64,000 bases of DNA from Crocodylus rhombifer. Taxonomy: Eukaryota > Chordata > Crocodylia > Crocodylidae. The notes under the pieces were generated by a model, which saw only the letters and a program-made list of their open reading frames with translations, searched no databases and was not told where the DNA came from. The DNA is taken from contig JAVSML010000029.1 in NCBI GenBank assembly GCA_038503035.1, positions 953,799 through 1,017,798 of the forward strand, read 5' to 3'. The translations under genes and the position numbers were made by a program. This document shows positions 1-11,100 of the stretch, in pieces. Each line of letters opens with the position of its first letter. Position 1 is the first letter of the stretch.

Positions 1-479
1 TAAGTTTTCCTGGTTGCTGGGAACACCAAACATTTTGTTGGTTACCTGCCTTCTTTAAATGTTTCTATTTTTAAATAGAATTGAGTCAGAAGCCCATGCC
101 AAAGAGTCCAGCTGGGCAAAGAGAAAGATCTTCAGCTGATATAAACAATCAGTACCTTAGCTAAAACAGTCCAACTTTGGAGCAGCCAGGAGTTACATGC
201 CACTTGGATCATACCTACTTGGGGCACTGGCAACCCTGGGCTACAGGCCACATGGGCCGGTCTGCCAAAAGCAGGAGGTGGAAGTGGGGAGTCCAGAGAT
301 TCCAGTGGAAGTAGCATCCAGGGCACCCACCAAAGTGTCTGTGATCTGGAATTTAACCCCTTGCAGAGACAGGCCACAAGTTGGACCTCCCTGCCTTAGA
401 CCATCTAAAGCTCTGTCCCAAATCATTTGACCATAGACCATAAAAGCAGGTGAATCCTGATCAACTGGAACTCCAGATC
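1..479. other. Unclassified stretch, no gene recognised
   Basis: Short open frames on both strands between about 130 and 500 overlap one another and show no domain, splice context or codon signature that I recognise. The 200-480 part is somewhat GC-richer and may be an old repeat, but I cannot name it. Confidence 0.4.
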
Positions 480-600
480 TGTAGGAATGGAGTTTCAATT
501 CAGAACTACTTAAGAGTTCTATAGGCTTAAAAACTGGTTATCCAAAAGGTTTTGGATATTCCCTTCAGGCTTTCAGATAACCAGCTTTTACCTGTATAAC
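480..600. mobile_element. Possible pogo/Tigger-type DNA transposon end
   Basis: The segment holds nested inverted motifs. A 7-bp arm hairpin lies at 541-556, and a gataaccag motif near 577 is the reverse complement of ctggttatc near 533. Wording of the type 'ggttatccaaaa...ttttggat' is typical of Tigger-like termini (established knowledge). The partner end was not found, so this is a weak call. Confidence 0.3.
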
Positions 601-1724
601 ACAGCATTCCTATAACTACATTATAATACAGTTTTATCTCATCTATAAAAGGTCAAGACTGTAATGCAATTTAGCAGCAAAGGTAAAATACGATTTGCTC
701 CCATCCACGGGAAAGACCAAATCATGTTATAACATTGAGGGTAAGGGAAAACTATCCTGTTAAAGCACAATCTTCCAAAGTAATTTTGCCTGTAACTACC
801 ATAAACTCTCTAGGTTAGCAACAAATAGCAGAAGGAGCAGAGGTCTCAAACAGACTGGTTCAGTTCTCAGAAAAACTATTCAAGGAAACCATACTAGAAC
901 TCTATTTATATTCTGTTGTTGCCACTAATGTTCCAATACTAGTATAAACAGGACCTTTGTGTCTGGAGCCAGACTGACTAAAATCAAGAGAGCCAAAGAA
1001 AGTGCAAAATGTCACCAACTAATTTTGTAAAATGTGTAACAGTTTGTGATCACTTAACTATCAATTCTGTCAATCGTTTCATTGCTGGCCACCAAACCAA
1101 AACCATTGAGACCCCAGTGCAAAGGGAATATCAAGGGTGGCAGAGGGCATAGCTGACATTTCTAGACTCTAGTAGTCCTCACTTGGTAGAGAGAGTGATT
1201 TAGAACTTCTATACCATACAATATCAGGCATAAACATTTAAGGGCAAGCTTAAAGAGAACAGAAAATATGAAATCATTCATACCCCAAAACTTTCACTGA
1301 TTTTGGCAGGAAGCTCAGGACTAGAGAATCCTCTTTCCCATCCCGTAAGATTTTGATGCAACATTCATGTTGAATTTATGTATAAGCTATTTTTCACTTA
1401 GGCTGTAAGCTGCTCAGAACTGTGTTCCTCTATGCTAAAGTATTAAACAGAAATAATACTGTCAGCTGTAAGTACTACCACTGCTGTTGATTCTATTTAA
1501 ATAAGCATCTTAATACACACAATAGCACCCTTAAATAGCACAAGTGTGACCTTGTGACCCAGTGGAACAGGCAGTCTAATGCAATTCAGGAAGCTTCATA
1601 TCTATTTCCATATGCTCATCATAGCAACCTGAAATGTTAGCACTTATGGCTAACATTTTTATTACTGTTTTAATACTTTAGCATAGAAAAATACATTACC
1701 ATGCACAGTTCTGAGCAACTTGCA
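600..1724. other. AT-rich DNA, nothing recognised
   Basis: I see no open frame of note, tandem repeat or known repeat family. A scrap near 1390-1445 loosely resembles an L2/MIR-type 3' tail but is too eroded to call. Confidence 0.4.
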
Positions 1725-1800
1725 GCCTAAACTCACTTACCAGCTCTGTGCCTCAGTGCCTTTACCTGTAAAATGGGCAAAATAATGCTTATACAGCTTG
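1725..1800 (+). mobile_element. MIR SINE fragment
   Basis: The segment carries the MIR core in order: an 'actcacttacc' box, 'ctctgtgcctcagt', 'cctgtaaaatgggcaaaataat' and the following 'gcttata'. These match the conserved part of the mammalian-wide/amniote MIR family as I know it. Both the tRNA-like head and the tail are absent or eroded. MIR copies are among the oldest recognisable repeats, so this marks ancient sequence. Confidence 0.72.
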
Positions 1801-2120
1801 AAGTCACCCACAAATGACTAATAATGCTTATATACAGTGCATTTCCCCTTTTGGGCAATGAGGCCCCAATTCTTCAAATTTTACTTCCATCTCAGTCCTT
1901 AGGCATGTGACTTCTCACTGACTCCCCTGAAATAAATGGCAATTCTAGTTAATAAGAGACTGCAGGACTGGACTTCAAAATGCATTTATTTCTTCTTTAT
2001 CTTGTATACTTTCAAAGCAGTTATAATTTTATTCAAATGTTTAATTTATTCCAAAATATGAACAACAACAGAGTGGGACAGATCTTAAAATAACATTTCC
2101 TCAAGTAGCTGCAAAAAAGT

Positions 2121-2124
<4 letters not shown>

Positions 2125-2161
<37 letters not shown>
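2125..2161. repeat. (AC)n microsatellite
   Basis: About 18 uninterrupted AC dinucleotides. Its perfection suggests it is length-polymorphic. Confidence 0.97.
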
Positions 2162-2163
<2 letters not shown>

Positions 2164-4083
2164 GTAACTGACAGCAAATGTTTGGTAACTTTGACAAGAA
2201 AAAAAAAGGGAGAGATAAAATGCTTTTATGCAAATTTGATTTCCCTATAATAATCTAGAGCTATTCTGCTAGAAGGAATTATCTCCGCAGGCTGGCAGCT
2301 GCAGTAGGCAGTGAATTAAAAATGGCTCTGTATATGGGAAAATCTGTTCTATAATCAGTGCTATTCTTAGAGAGGACATCAATCTCACCCGGCTCCCACG
2401 ATGCTCTCTTCGTGTGAATGACATACAAGTGTGATGTAGAAACTCCCATTACATCACTGACATTGATTTTCCTAAACACAAGGAATATACCACTAACACA
2501 GAGAGAAAATTTGATTCAGGAGTGACTCCAGTAATTCTATAGCTTTCCTTTTAAAAACCTTCAGCAATATGACCTCAAGAAAAAAAAAAATCTTTCAACT
2601 ATGATTTATTTAACTAGACTTTAAATGAACTGCCTGCTCTCAAAGCTCATTGCAAGGATCCATAGTCTTTGCTTGCTGTTTTTATACACTAGGCACAGTT
2701 CCCAGGTCACAAGACACTGGGATAGAAACTGTTACATGAGCTTTCTTTGTACATTTGAAGAAGCACGTGCTGCAGAAAAGTATTTTAAGAAGCAAGCAAC
2801 CACTGCAGTTCTACACACAAAATGTTGAGTTATAATGATGCAGCTGCATGGTAAAGAAACATGAATTTATACCAAGTTGATTGTATTACTAACTTAACTT
2901 GCATGCTCAGTGTGGTATCCACTGCCATTATCATATCCAAATAAGTTATATTGTAAATAACCAATACCTTCTATACACAAAAGGATGATTTCCTAGTACA
3001 TTTGGCCATGGTATTTCCTTAGTAATCTGTGCCCTCATGTTTCCCATACACAGTAATCCTTCTTCTGCTGTCACATGTACTGTAAACCATCTCTGCTTGA
3101 GTGATAAATTTGAAAATTAAACAACCTAGGGGGCTAGCTGTTTTTAAAAATCATTTTATATATCATTTTAAAATAACTCAGGGTAGCCTGACAAGACTGC
3201 TGAGCCATTGGATCTATTAATTCAGAAGTTACTCTCTTAAGTTGCATATTTCTATGTGAAACTGACCTGCAGACAGTGTAATATGCATCAGAAAAACAAC
3301 ATAAAAATAAACTGAGCTAATGCCAAATCTCTGCTCTTCACATAAGGTCTTTAAATATTCACACCTAAAGCAGGGCAATCACCTAAACAGGAGACATACT
3401 ATTCAAGAGAAGAAATTCCAAGAAATGAATGTGTGTTCCAACAATGACCAAGGTATAGTTAGCCAATTATAACTAGACTGGTAAAATTAGCCATTGCTAG
3501 TTGCATTCAAAGTGACTTTTAATGCTATAAACTTTAAAAATAAAGTATTTTCTCTATTAAAAGCTCCCAGAAGAGCAAGCCTTTTGCATTATCAAGCAGT
3601 GTCTTGTGGTACCAAAACAAGTGGATCTTTTGTTGAACTGATGCCCTGTGAGCTATGCCATTGTGTTCTTTTGGGGGTTTGTCACTATGGCAATCTGTGT
3701 TCTCCAGTGACACATATGCATATGCTTTCACCCCCTAACTCTTAGATGCCATGAAGAGTTGGAATTTCCTGATGTGAAGAGATAATACTGAATGTATCAT
3801 CACTTCTCCGGGAACTCCAAGACTGATGGCTCTATGGGGTTAATTTAAAAGACAGCTGCATCCATTTTGATCATTTCTCTCTATGGGTAAACTGCAAAAT
3901 CGCATTTGAAAATAAAATAAGTTATTTCTACCCTTTCAGCTAGCTGCCAATATCCTGCTAAAAAAAGGACATACATTATGACACTGATGATGCATGGCTG
4001 CCTTCCTGAGTTGTAAACCAGTTTCCAGACTGCTTTAATGCTGGTTTAACAATCAGAGTAAGAGTTTTGCTATTGAAATAAAT
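2162..4083. other. AT-rich stretch with one weak exon-like island
   Basis: No repeat family is recognised here. A minus-strand open segment around 2279-2479 has splice-like borders (see findings) but no recognisable protein family. Short open frames at 3494-3745 on the two strands overlap and look random. Confidence 0.35.
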
Positions 4084-6165
4084 ATCATAGATTTCATAGA
4101 CATTAGGCCTGGAAGGGACCTCGGAAGATCATCGAGTCCAGCCCCCTGTCCAAAGAGCAGGAAGTCAGCTGGGGTCATAGGATCCCAGCAAGATAAGCAT
4201 CCAATTTCCTCCTGAAGGTGTTCAACGTAGGTGCTTGAACTACCTCTGATGGCAGACTGTTCCAGACCTTGGGGGCTCGGACAGTAAAGAAATTCTTCCT
4301 TATGCCCAGCCTGAAATAGTCTCGCAGTAGTTTATGACCATTCAACCTCATCATCCCTTGGGGCGCTCTAGTGAACAAACTTTCCCCCAGATACCGGTGG
4401 TCACCCCTGATAAACTTATTGGTGGCCATCAGATCACCCCTGAGCCTGCGCTTTTCCAGAATAAAGAGCCCCATGGCTCTCAGCTTCTCGTCATAAGGTC
4501 TGTTTTCCTGACCTCTGATCATGCGCGTGGCTCTGGACTCTCTCAAACTTCTCCACATCCTTTTTGAATTGTGGAGCCCAAAACTGGATGCAGTACTCCA
4601 GCTGCAGCCTCACCAAGGCCGAGTACAAGGGGAGAATGACATCCTGGGATTTGCTTGAGAAGCATCTATGGATGCACGCCAGCATTTTGGTCGCTTTACT
4701 AGCTGCAGCATCACACTGCAGGCTCATGTTCATCTTGTGGTCAATGACGACCCCCAAGTCTCTTTCTTCTGTAGTGCTAGCCAGTGCAACACTGCCGAGC
4801 CTATAAAGATGCTGCAGGTTTTTCCTCCCAAGGTGGAGAACCTTGCATTTTTCAGTGTTAAACACCATCAGGTTCTTGTCTACCCATTTGCTGAGCCTGT
4901 TCAGGTCAGCCTGGATTGCCCTCCGGTCTTCAGGTGTGGATGCTTTGCCCCAAAGTTTGGTGTCATCAGTAAACTTGGCCAGTCTGCTCCTGACTCCAAT
5001 GTCCACACCATTAATGAAGATGTTGAACAATATGGGTCAAAGGACAGAGCCTGGCTGGTCTCAGGGCACCATGACAATCGACTTCCATCAATTAGCACCC
5101 TCTGGGTCTGCCCACAGAGCCAGTTTCCCAGCCAGCAGATCATGGTGGATCCAAAGCCACAATTGGCCAGTTTTGCCAAGAGGTTATCATGGAATACCAG
5201 ATCAAAGGCTTTTTTGAAGTCAAGATATATGACATCAATCTCTTCTCCCTTGTCCATGTGATAGGTCACCTGATTGTAAAAGGAAATGAGATTGGTCAAG
5301 CAAGACCTACCCACAACAAACCCATGCTGGCTATCCCTTAGGATGTTGGTGTCGGCCAGTCCATTAAGGATGGCCTCTTTCATGAACTTTTCTAAGACCT
5401 TTTCTGATATAGAGGTCAGGCTGATGGGCCTGTGGCTTGCTGGATCCACTTTCCTCCCTTTCTTGAAAATAGGCACCACATTGGCCTTCTTCCAGTCTTC
5501 GGGCACTACATCAGAGCTCCAGGAGTTCTCAAAGATCCGTGCCAGGGGCTGAGCTATGATGCTTGCCAGCTCCTTGAGTACCCTGGGGTGTAGATTGCCA
5601 GCTAACTTGAAGGTATCCAGCCTCTCAAAATTTTCCTTCACGGGGTCAGCATTAATGGAAGGCAGGGGATCTCCCTCACCCAGATTTCCCCGTCTCATAG
5701 TGGGCATGGGCGTCCCATGGGACTGATGAAAGACCAATGCAAAGTACCCATTTAATAGGTTTGCTTTTTCCTGGGCGTCAGTTGTCCCATCTGGTTTAGC
5801 AGGGTTCCAACGTTGCCCTTGCTTTTCCTTTGGCTCCCCACATCTCTAAAAAAGGACTTCATTGTCCTTGATGCTCGAAGCTAGTTAGAGTTCAGTTGCA
5901 GCCTTGGCTTGCCTGGTTTGCTCCCTGAAGGACCAGACTTGTGTAGAATAATCCTCCTTGGAGGCGAATCCCATCCTCCATCCTTTGTAGGCCTTTCTTT
6001 TTAGCCTCAGGAGGTCTGCTAGATTCCTGGAGAGCCAGGGGGCTGCTGTGCCCTCTTGCTGCCTTTCCTCCGAGACGGAATAGACTTAGCTTGTGCATTG
6101 AGGATTGCTCCCTTGAGGAGCAACCACTCTTCCTGAACTCCCCTCCCCTTGGGGTCATGGTCTCA
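4084..6165 (-). mobile_element. CR1 LINE, 5'-truncated, about 2.1 kb, inactive
   Basis: On the reverse strand this runs from the endonuclease-RT linker through the whole reverse transcriptase to the CR1 3' end, which lies at low coordinates (4084-4160). The 3' border has the usual CR1 'tttcatagacatt...ctggaagggacct' form. The 5' border near 6165 falls in the linker, at a point equivalent to about residue 240 of the better copy at 15.3 kb. The protein is broken by several frameshifts. No target-site duplication is visible, as is usual for CR1. Confidence 0.93.
4175..6158 (-). pseudogene. CR1 ORF2 remnant (linker and reverse transcriptase)
   Basis: Three overlapping minus-strand frames carry the protein in pieces. 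The frame at 5737-4901 has the RT N-terminal blocks (VVPEDWKKANVVPIFKKG, YLDFKKAFDLVFHDNL). The frame at 5030-4491 has the palm and thumb. The frame at 4558-4175 has the C-terminal block ending DAYLAGIL. At least two frameshifts separate them, near 5080 and 4510. The active-site box, normally F/Y-A-D-D in CR1, reads FTDD. An upstream scrap near 6030-6120 matches the EWLLLK linker block of the 15.3-kb copy. The product would be a replication enzyme of a non-LTR element, but this copy cannot encode one. Confidence 0.9.
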
Positions 6166-6311
6166 TGTTAAATAAAATGTGAGTGTTTGGATAAGCTTGG
6201 TCCCTAAATTGTTGTCTCCTAGTTCAATAGCTCTACAGAACTGCCATAACAATGCTTTCACCCCTGCAACTAGAAGTCCTTTTTCCCCTCCACTTCCAAA
6301 CTTTGGAGAAA

Positions 6312-6403
6312 ATACAGGGTAGCTTTGCACCTTGTAGACTAATTCAATCAGAAATGTATAGTATGAGCTTTCATAAGCAGGGGACTTTCTTCATCAGATG
6401 CAG
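6312..6403 (-). mobile_element. Amniote interspersed repeat tail ('catctgatgaag...gaaagct' type)
   Basis: Read on the reverse strand, it contains 'gcatctgatgaag', then 'gaaagctcat', then 'ttagtctacaaggtgc'. This set of blocks recurs in reptile genomes as the 3' part of an interspersed repeat (established knowledge; I cannot name the family securely). A second, differently eroded copy lies at 47.4 kb. Confidence 0.6.
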
Positions 6404-6415
6404 TGAAGGAACGGA

Positions 6416-7080
6416 AGGAGGTCTGCATGAGAAAATCTAACAGAAGTCAGCTCCCAGAGCTTCCTAGAAATCCTATCAGGTAATGGGAAGCAAGGTTTGC
6501 CCACCATGGAAAAATCAAATCCAGAATCCATAGATCCATACCCAGAATCCATAAATCCCAAAACAGCCAAAGGAGACAAAAGGAAAGTACATAAATTACC
6601 TTCACCTGTTTCCAAGCACCCTCTAACTCCTGCTCCTCCACACGTTCCTGGACTTTGCAACTGTCCATCCCCTTTAAGGTACTCAGAGGCTTCTGACATG
6701 TAGAGAAGTAATGGACAGAAAACAAAAATACCTTGGGTCATATCTGCTTGAACACTGTTCTCCCACAAATTTAGAGGGTGGGAAGACAACAGAAAAGCTA
6801 AACACAGGCTCTTTCACCTCTTCTGCAGCCAGAAAAATATGGTTTCCTATGGGAAGGAAGGAGGAAGCATGGTATTGAAGTCAGATTCCAGCCGACTTCA
6901 GTGGACTTTGGATCAAAATCATGTAAGCTAAAACATGACATGATAAGATCCTATAAGAAAAATTGGGCATCAGTGTAACAATCCAAACCAGGCACAGTAC
7001 TGCTGTAGGAAGAGAAATGACATATTCCTTTGAGGTTTTACCAAACCAATACCCTTGGTTAAGTACTGACAGTCAAAAAG
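6416..7080. other. Unclassified DNA with a short tandem scrap
   Basis: A 'ccagaatccata' motif is repeated at about 6528-6565. Opposing short frames at 6394-6789 overlap and are not convincing genes. Confidence 0.35.
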
Positions 7081-7082
7081 TC

Positions 7083-7530
7083 CAGAGCTGAATCGATTCA
7101 ATCTTTGTAGCTTAGTCTAAACTGCATCGGTTGAGCCAATAAGCAAATGAACAGACATTCATTTTGATTCTGGAAATGCAGCCACATGCCTGCACTGGCC
7201 TAGGCCAGAAGCCTGGGGGTGCTAGAGTACACCTCTCGGCTTGGCTGCAGAAGATAGCTTGGGCCAAGGCGCACCCACCCTTGGGAGGGGGCAGGGGAAG
7301 GGTTGCAGCAGAAGTGCAGACCACCCTGGGATGCTGAGGGACTGTGAGTTAACTTGAATCTGGACGGGATCTACGACACAAGGTCAATAAACTGATTTAA
7401 CCTAAATCAGTTAAGTCTGATACTACATCCATCCAAATGTATCTTAAACTGGTGGGTTTGGCCATTTTGAAAGTGGATTATGTGCACTGAACTTCTCTTG
7501 CGTTACAGAGTTGAATCGATTTCCGAGCAC
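7083..7530. mobile_element. Candidate MITE-like repeat with gaatcgatt ends
   Basis: The palindromic motif gaatcgatt occurs in similar context near 7091 and 7513, flanking about 400 bp. Inside is a 10-bp arm hairpin at 7390-7412 (aactgattta / taaatcagtt). This arrangement suggests a small non-autonomous DNA element. No clear target duplication is seen. Confidence 0.35.
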
Positions 7531-7969
7531 TTATACCAATGTTTGTGTAATTTCTGTCCCTAACCTTTGTATCCTAAGTAGATAGATAGTACTAGGGTGT
7601 GAATCAAAGTCCAACCAAGATAAATTCAATGTTTAACAGTAATATGTTTCATTTACCTATCCTAAAAGCTGCTCAGTAGTATTGACAGACAAATCCTGCA
7701 GTCCTTCTGGGGCAAAACTTTAATTGACAAAGGACCACCATGAGGCACATCAGTGGTAACTGTCCCTGTGCAAAATTATATCCATCATGTATTCCTATTC
7801 ACTCACAATAAATATCTCAATAAGGCAACCACACAGACCCACCTGGGCACATGGGCCCAAGTAATGAGACCTTTAGTTGAAATACCACACCTAGTACAGC
7901 AAGGATGGCGTGTCCAGATTTAGTTGGGTACAGGAAACTAATTTTACTTCTAAAAATGTTTGTAATACA

Positions 7970-8100
7970 AGGTATCCCCCATTTAGTTTATGATAGGTTC
8001 CCTGTAGCAATCAATTACCTGTAAAATGGAGACCTGCTGAGTCGTACTACCCTTGCCATTAATTACCTATGGTTTACCACATTGGTCCTTAATGCTTGAA
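7970..8100. mobile_element. Possible pogo/Tigger-like terminus
   Basis: The wording 'tacaaggtatcccccatttagtt...ggttcc' resembles terminal sequences of Tigger-type DNA elements. The opposite end was not located. Confidence 0.28.
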
Positions 8101-8109
8101 GGTGCATTT

Positions 8110-11100
8110 CTACTCTGTAGTGAATACTCAGATATAACACATTCTTACACTACAAAAATGCCCCTGCAAACTTGCAGCTCTGCCCGCTGAAATTAACGGT
8201 AAAGTAACTTTGAACTTTTTTCTCCCTGCTCAAAGCACTGCATAGCCAACCCAGCTGAGAGTTAGCTTAATTCTGTTCTTTCTTCTGCATTGTCTGGAAT
8301 TGTTTACCAAGTTAAAAAGCAGTTATACCTAAGCCAGACACAGAAGCAATGGGGTTAACATAAGTATGTCCACAGAATCATTTGTAGTGGGGATAATGTA
8401 TTAGAAAGAAAGAACCAAGAATTTGTTTGCCAGAATTTGGAAATGAAATATGTTCTTGTAAACAGAGTAGATTTTATATTCAAATCACTGAGACGACAAA
8501 CAGGAACTGCATTTTATAGGTGTCATTTTCAGAGAAGAAATGCACTACAAAATTTTTAAAGTACATTGATATTTTACGTACGTTAGATCTGAAGTATTCA
8601 GTCTTTCCTGTTCAGTCAGAATATAGTCTGGGCCTTCCTATTTAGCAATATGAGATGCCTGGAAACATTTCAGAGACTACCTGGGAGTCAAGAGAGATTA
8701 ATAAATCTTGACATAAAATGGACCGCCTACTCTGGCTCCTGCATAACATGGGCCAGAGAATGTCATTGACTAATTCCTGCATGGAGGCCATCACTTTTAG
8801 TTTAGCTACAGCCTGGCTTTTAGGAGGACACCCCACAGTCTTTATTTAAAGACTAGCAGTGATGGAGCAGCTAACACATCAGTAAGCAAGCTGATTACCT
8901 TCCCTTAAAAACATGCATCTTATTTCTAGATTTAATTTTTCTAATTTTAGCTACTAGCCCTTACATCTTACCATGCTTTTCTCTCCTAGGTGAACTTCCT
9001 ACTTCTAGAAATCATCTCTTCATATAAGTGATCAAGTTACTTAAACTGAATTAACTGGGCTTCATTTTTGTCTTTCCCTGTCGGACAGATTTTTCTGATC
9101 TTAAATCAATCTTTCCTGAACAGTCATCATTAGTAACATCCCCATCACTGAACAGCATCTTCTGTATTTCCTGTCACAGCTCTCTTACTATTGTCTCATT
9201 TTAAAGTTGCTCTTTACCTATGGGAATAAAATTATTCTTGAAGGAATGCTGGACATGTGTTCTTGTACCTCCCCTGTCCTTCCCTTTGTCCTCACCAGTG
9301 ATAAATAGGGGTTTTGAACTACTGCTGCAAGATTTGGAGACTTCAGAGTACTGAAGGGTGTTTGCCATCTCCAATGACTATGCTGGAGAGAAGCTCCTAT
9401 CCAACTGCCAAATACATTAGCTTCTCTTGATGCATAAAATGGAAATTTGTTTTTCCCCTTATGGTGTAGTTTATGCTGGCTCCCCTTATGCCGGCTCTGA
9501 GACTTGTTGTATTTCACAGTTCACAGCTGCTCCAGGCACACTGAATGACTCTTTAAAAACTTCTGTCTTCTAAGGCTACTCTACAATCACAGCCAAAAAA
9601 ATGCATGTGCAGCCACTTTATTATGGGGCTACAGTGACATCTAGTGGGCAGGTAGGTTAATGTAAAGTTTGTATTCCTTTCAAAAGGTTTTATATATTAA
9701 GCTATCTCCACCTGCAGTTTAAAAGTCAACATAATTTTACAAACCAACTTCTTATTCACTAACACATCACTTTCATTCTAAGTTACTTTTGGCTTCTTTT
9801 AAGAAGAAAGAAATAATACATTAACTCCACACAAATATCTACAGAATTAACAGCATGTGCTAAAGTACAAAGACTGCTTGCGTACAAACATTGATTCTTG
9901 TACATGGCAGAACTTACACCTGTGTGTGTGCAAAACATTTACTGATGGCCTGAATAAATATCTTAAAAAATAAAAAGGCTGTAAAGGGATTTAATTATTT
10001 AATTTTTTCATGAAGTGTTCAATCTACACTTGATGTTAGAAGTGTTATCATAACTTTTTGATTAAATTACACTCTTGCATTTCACACAAATCTGCAGATT
10101 ATACCACTATGTATGACAATCCCAAACACTGCAAGTGGAAGACAACAATTTGGATTGAAATTATGAAAAACACAGTACCTTCATGCTTAAAACAGATTTT
10201 CTTTTGTTAAACAATATACCTTTATGGGATCTGAAGGGTATTCTACATTAAAAACAGACTAAGTTATTATATGATTTCTTTTTAATTAAAAGTTTAATGC
10301 ACATTAACATTTTGCAAATGAAAAACTGGTATTCTGAAAAAAAAAAAAAAAAGTTAAAATTCTTCTTTGATAAATTTTTTCCAGAGCACTGAAGCCATCA
10401 TACAACTGCATGAAAAGGACTAACAATGTCAAAGTCTTTGGTAATTAATTTTGTGTCCTACTGCAGAAATATGAAATTCTATCAACATTATCTTGACAAG
10501 CATGTCAACTCTTCTTGAAACCTCATACACATTTTTTTTAGACTTATTGTGATTTTGCATTAAATTGTATTATTAAAATATACAAGCATTCATCAAAATT
10601 AAACAAAGCACCTGGAAAAATCAAAATGTACTTTAACTAGTACTAGGAAACAGTATTGCCAGAATAAAAAAGATACAAAATAAAAAAATAGATTTGGGTC
10701 AGATTTAATATGATACCTTTTATATGCTATGATAGATCTACAGTGATCTACTGCACAATTTCTACCATCTTTACAGCTTGGCTTTTTATATTTAATTTTA
10801 GCAAATGTGTCAGAGGTATCATAATAACTTTTATAATACTGCACAGATTTCTTCTAGATACCACAAGGGAGTGGAAAATGAAGAATAAAAAGGTTTTATA
10901 AGTTGTAAATGTTTGAGTAAGCATTCTTGCTACCCTCATATATGGTACTTTAGGTATTATGACAATCTAATCAAAACTGGTCAGCAGGACTGAAGTATAT
11001 CTTTAGTTTGATCATTATAGCAAAGGAAAATATAGTATCTACTGAAAACTTCAACCTGTTTCTATATATTGGACTTTTCCCCTTAAAATAGAACATATAT

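Noticed and set aside
4668..5261. 197-codon plus-strand open frame
   Set aside because: It is exactly antisense to the CR1 reverse transcriptase of the minus-strand element, a shadow frame.
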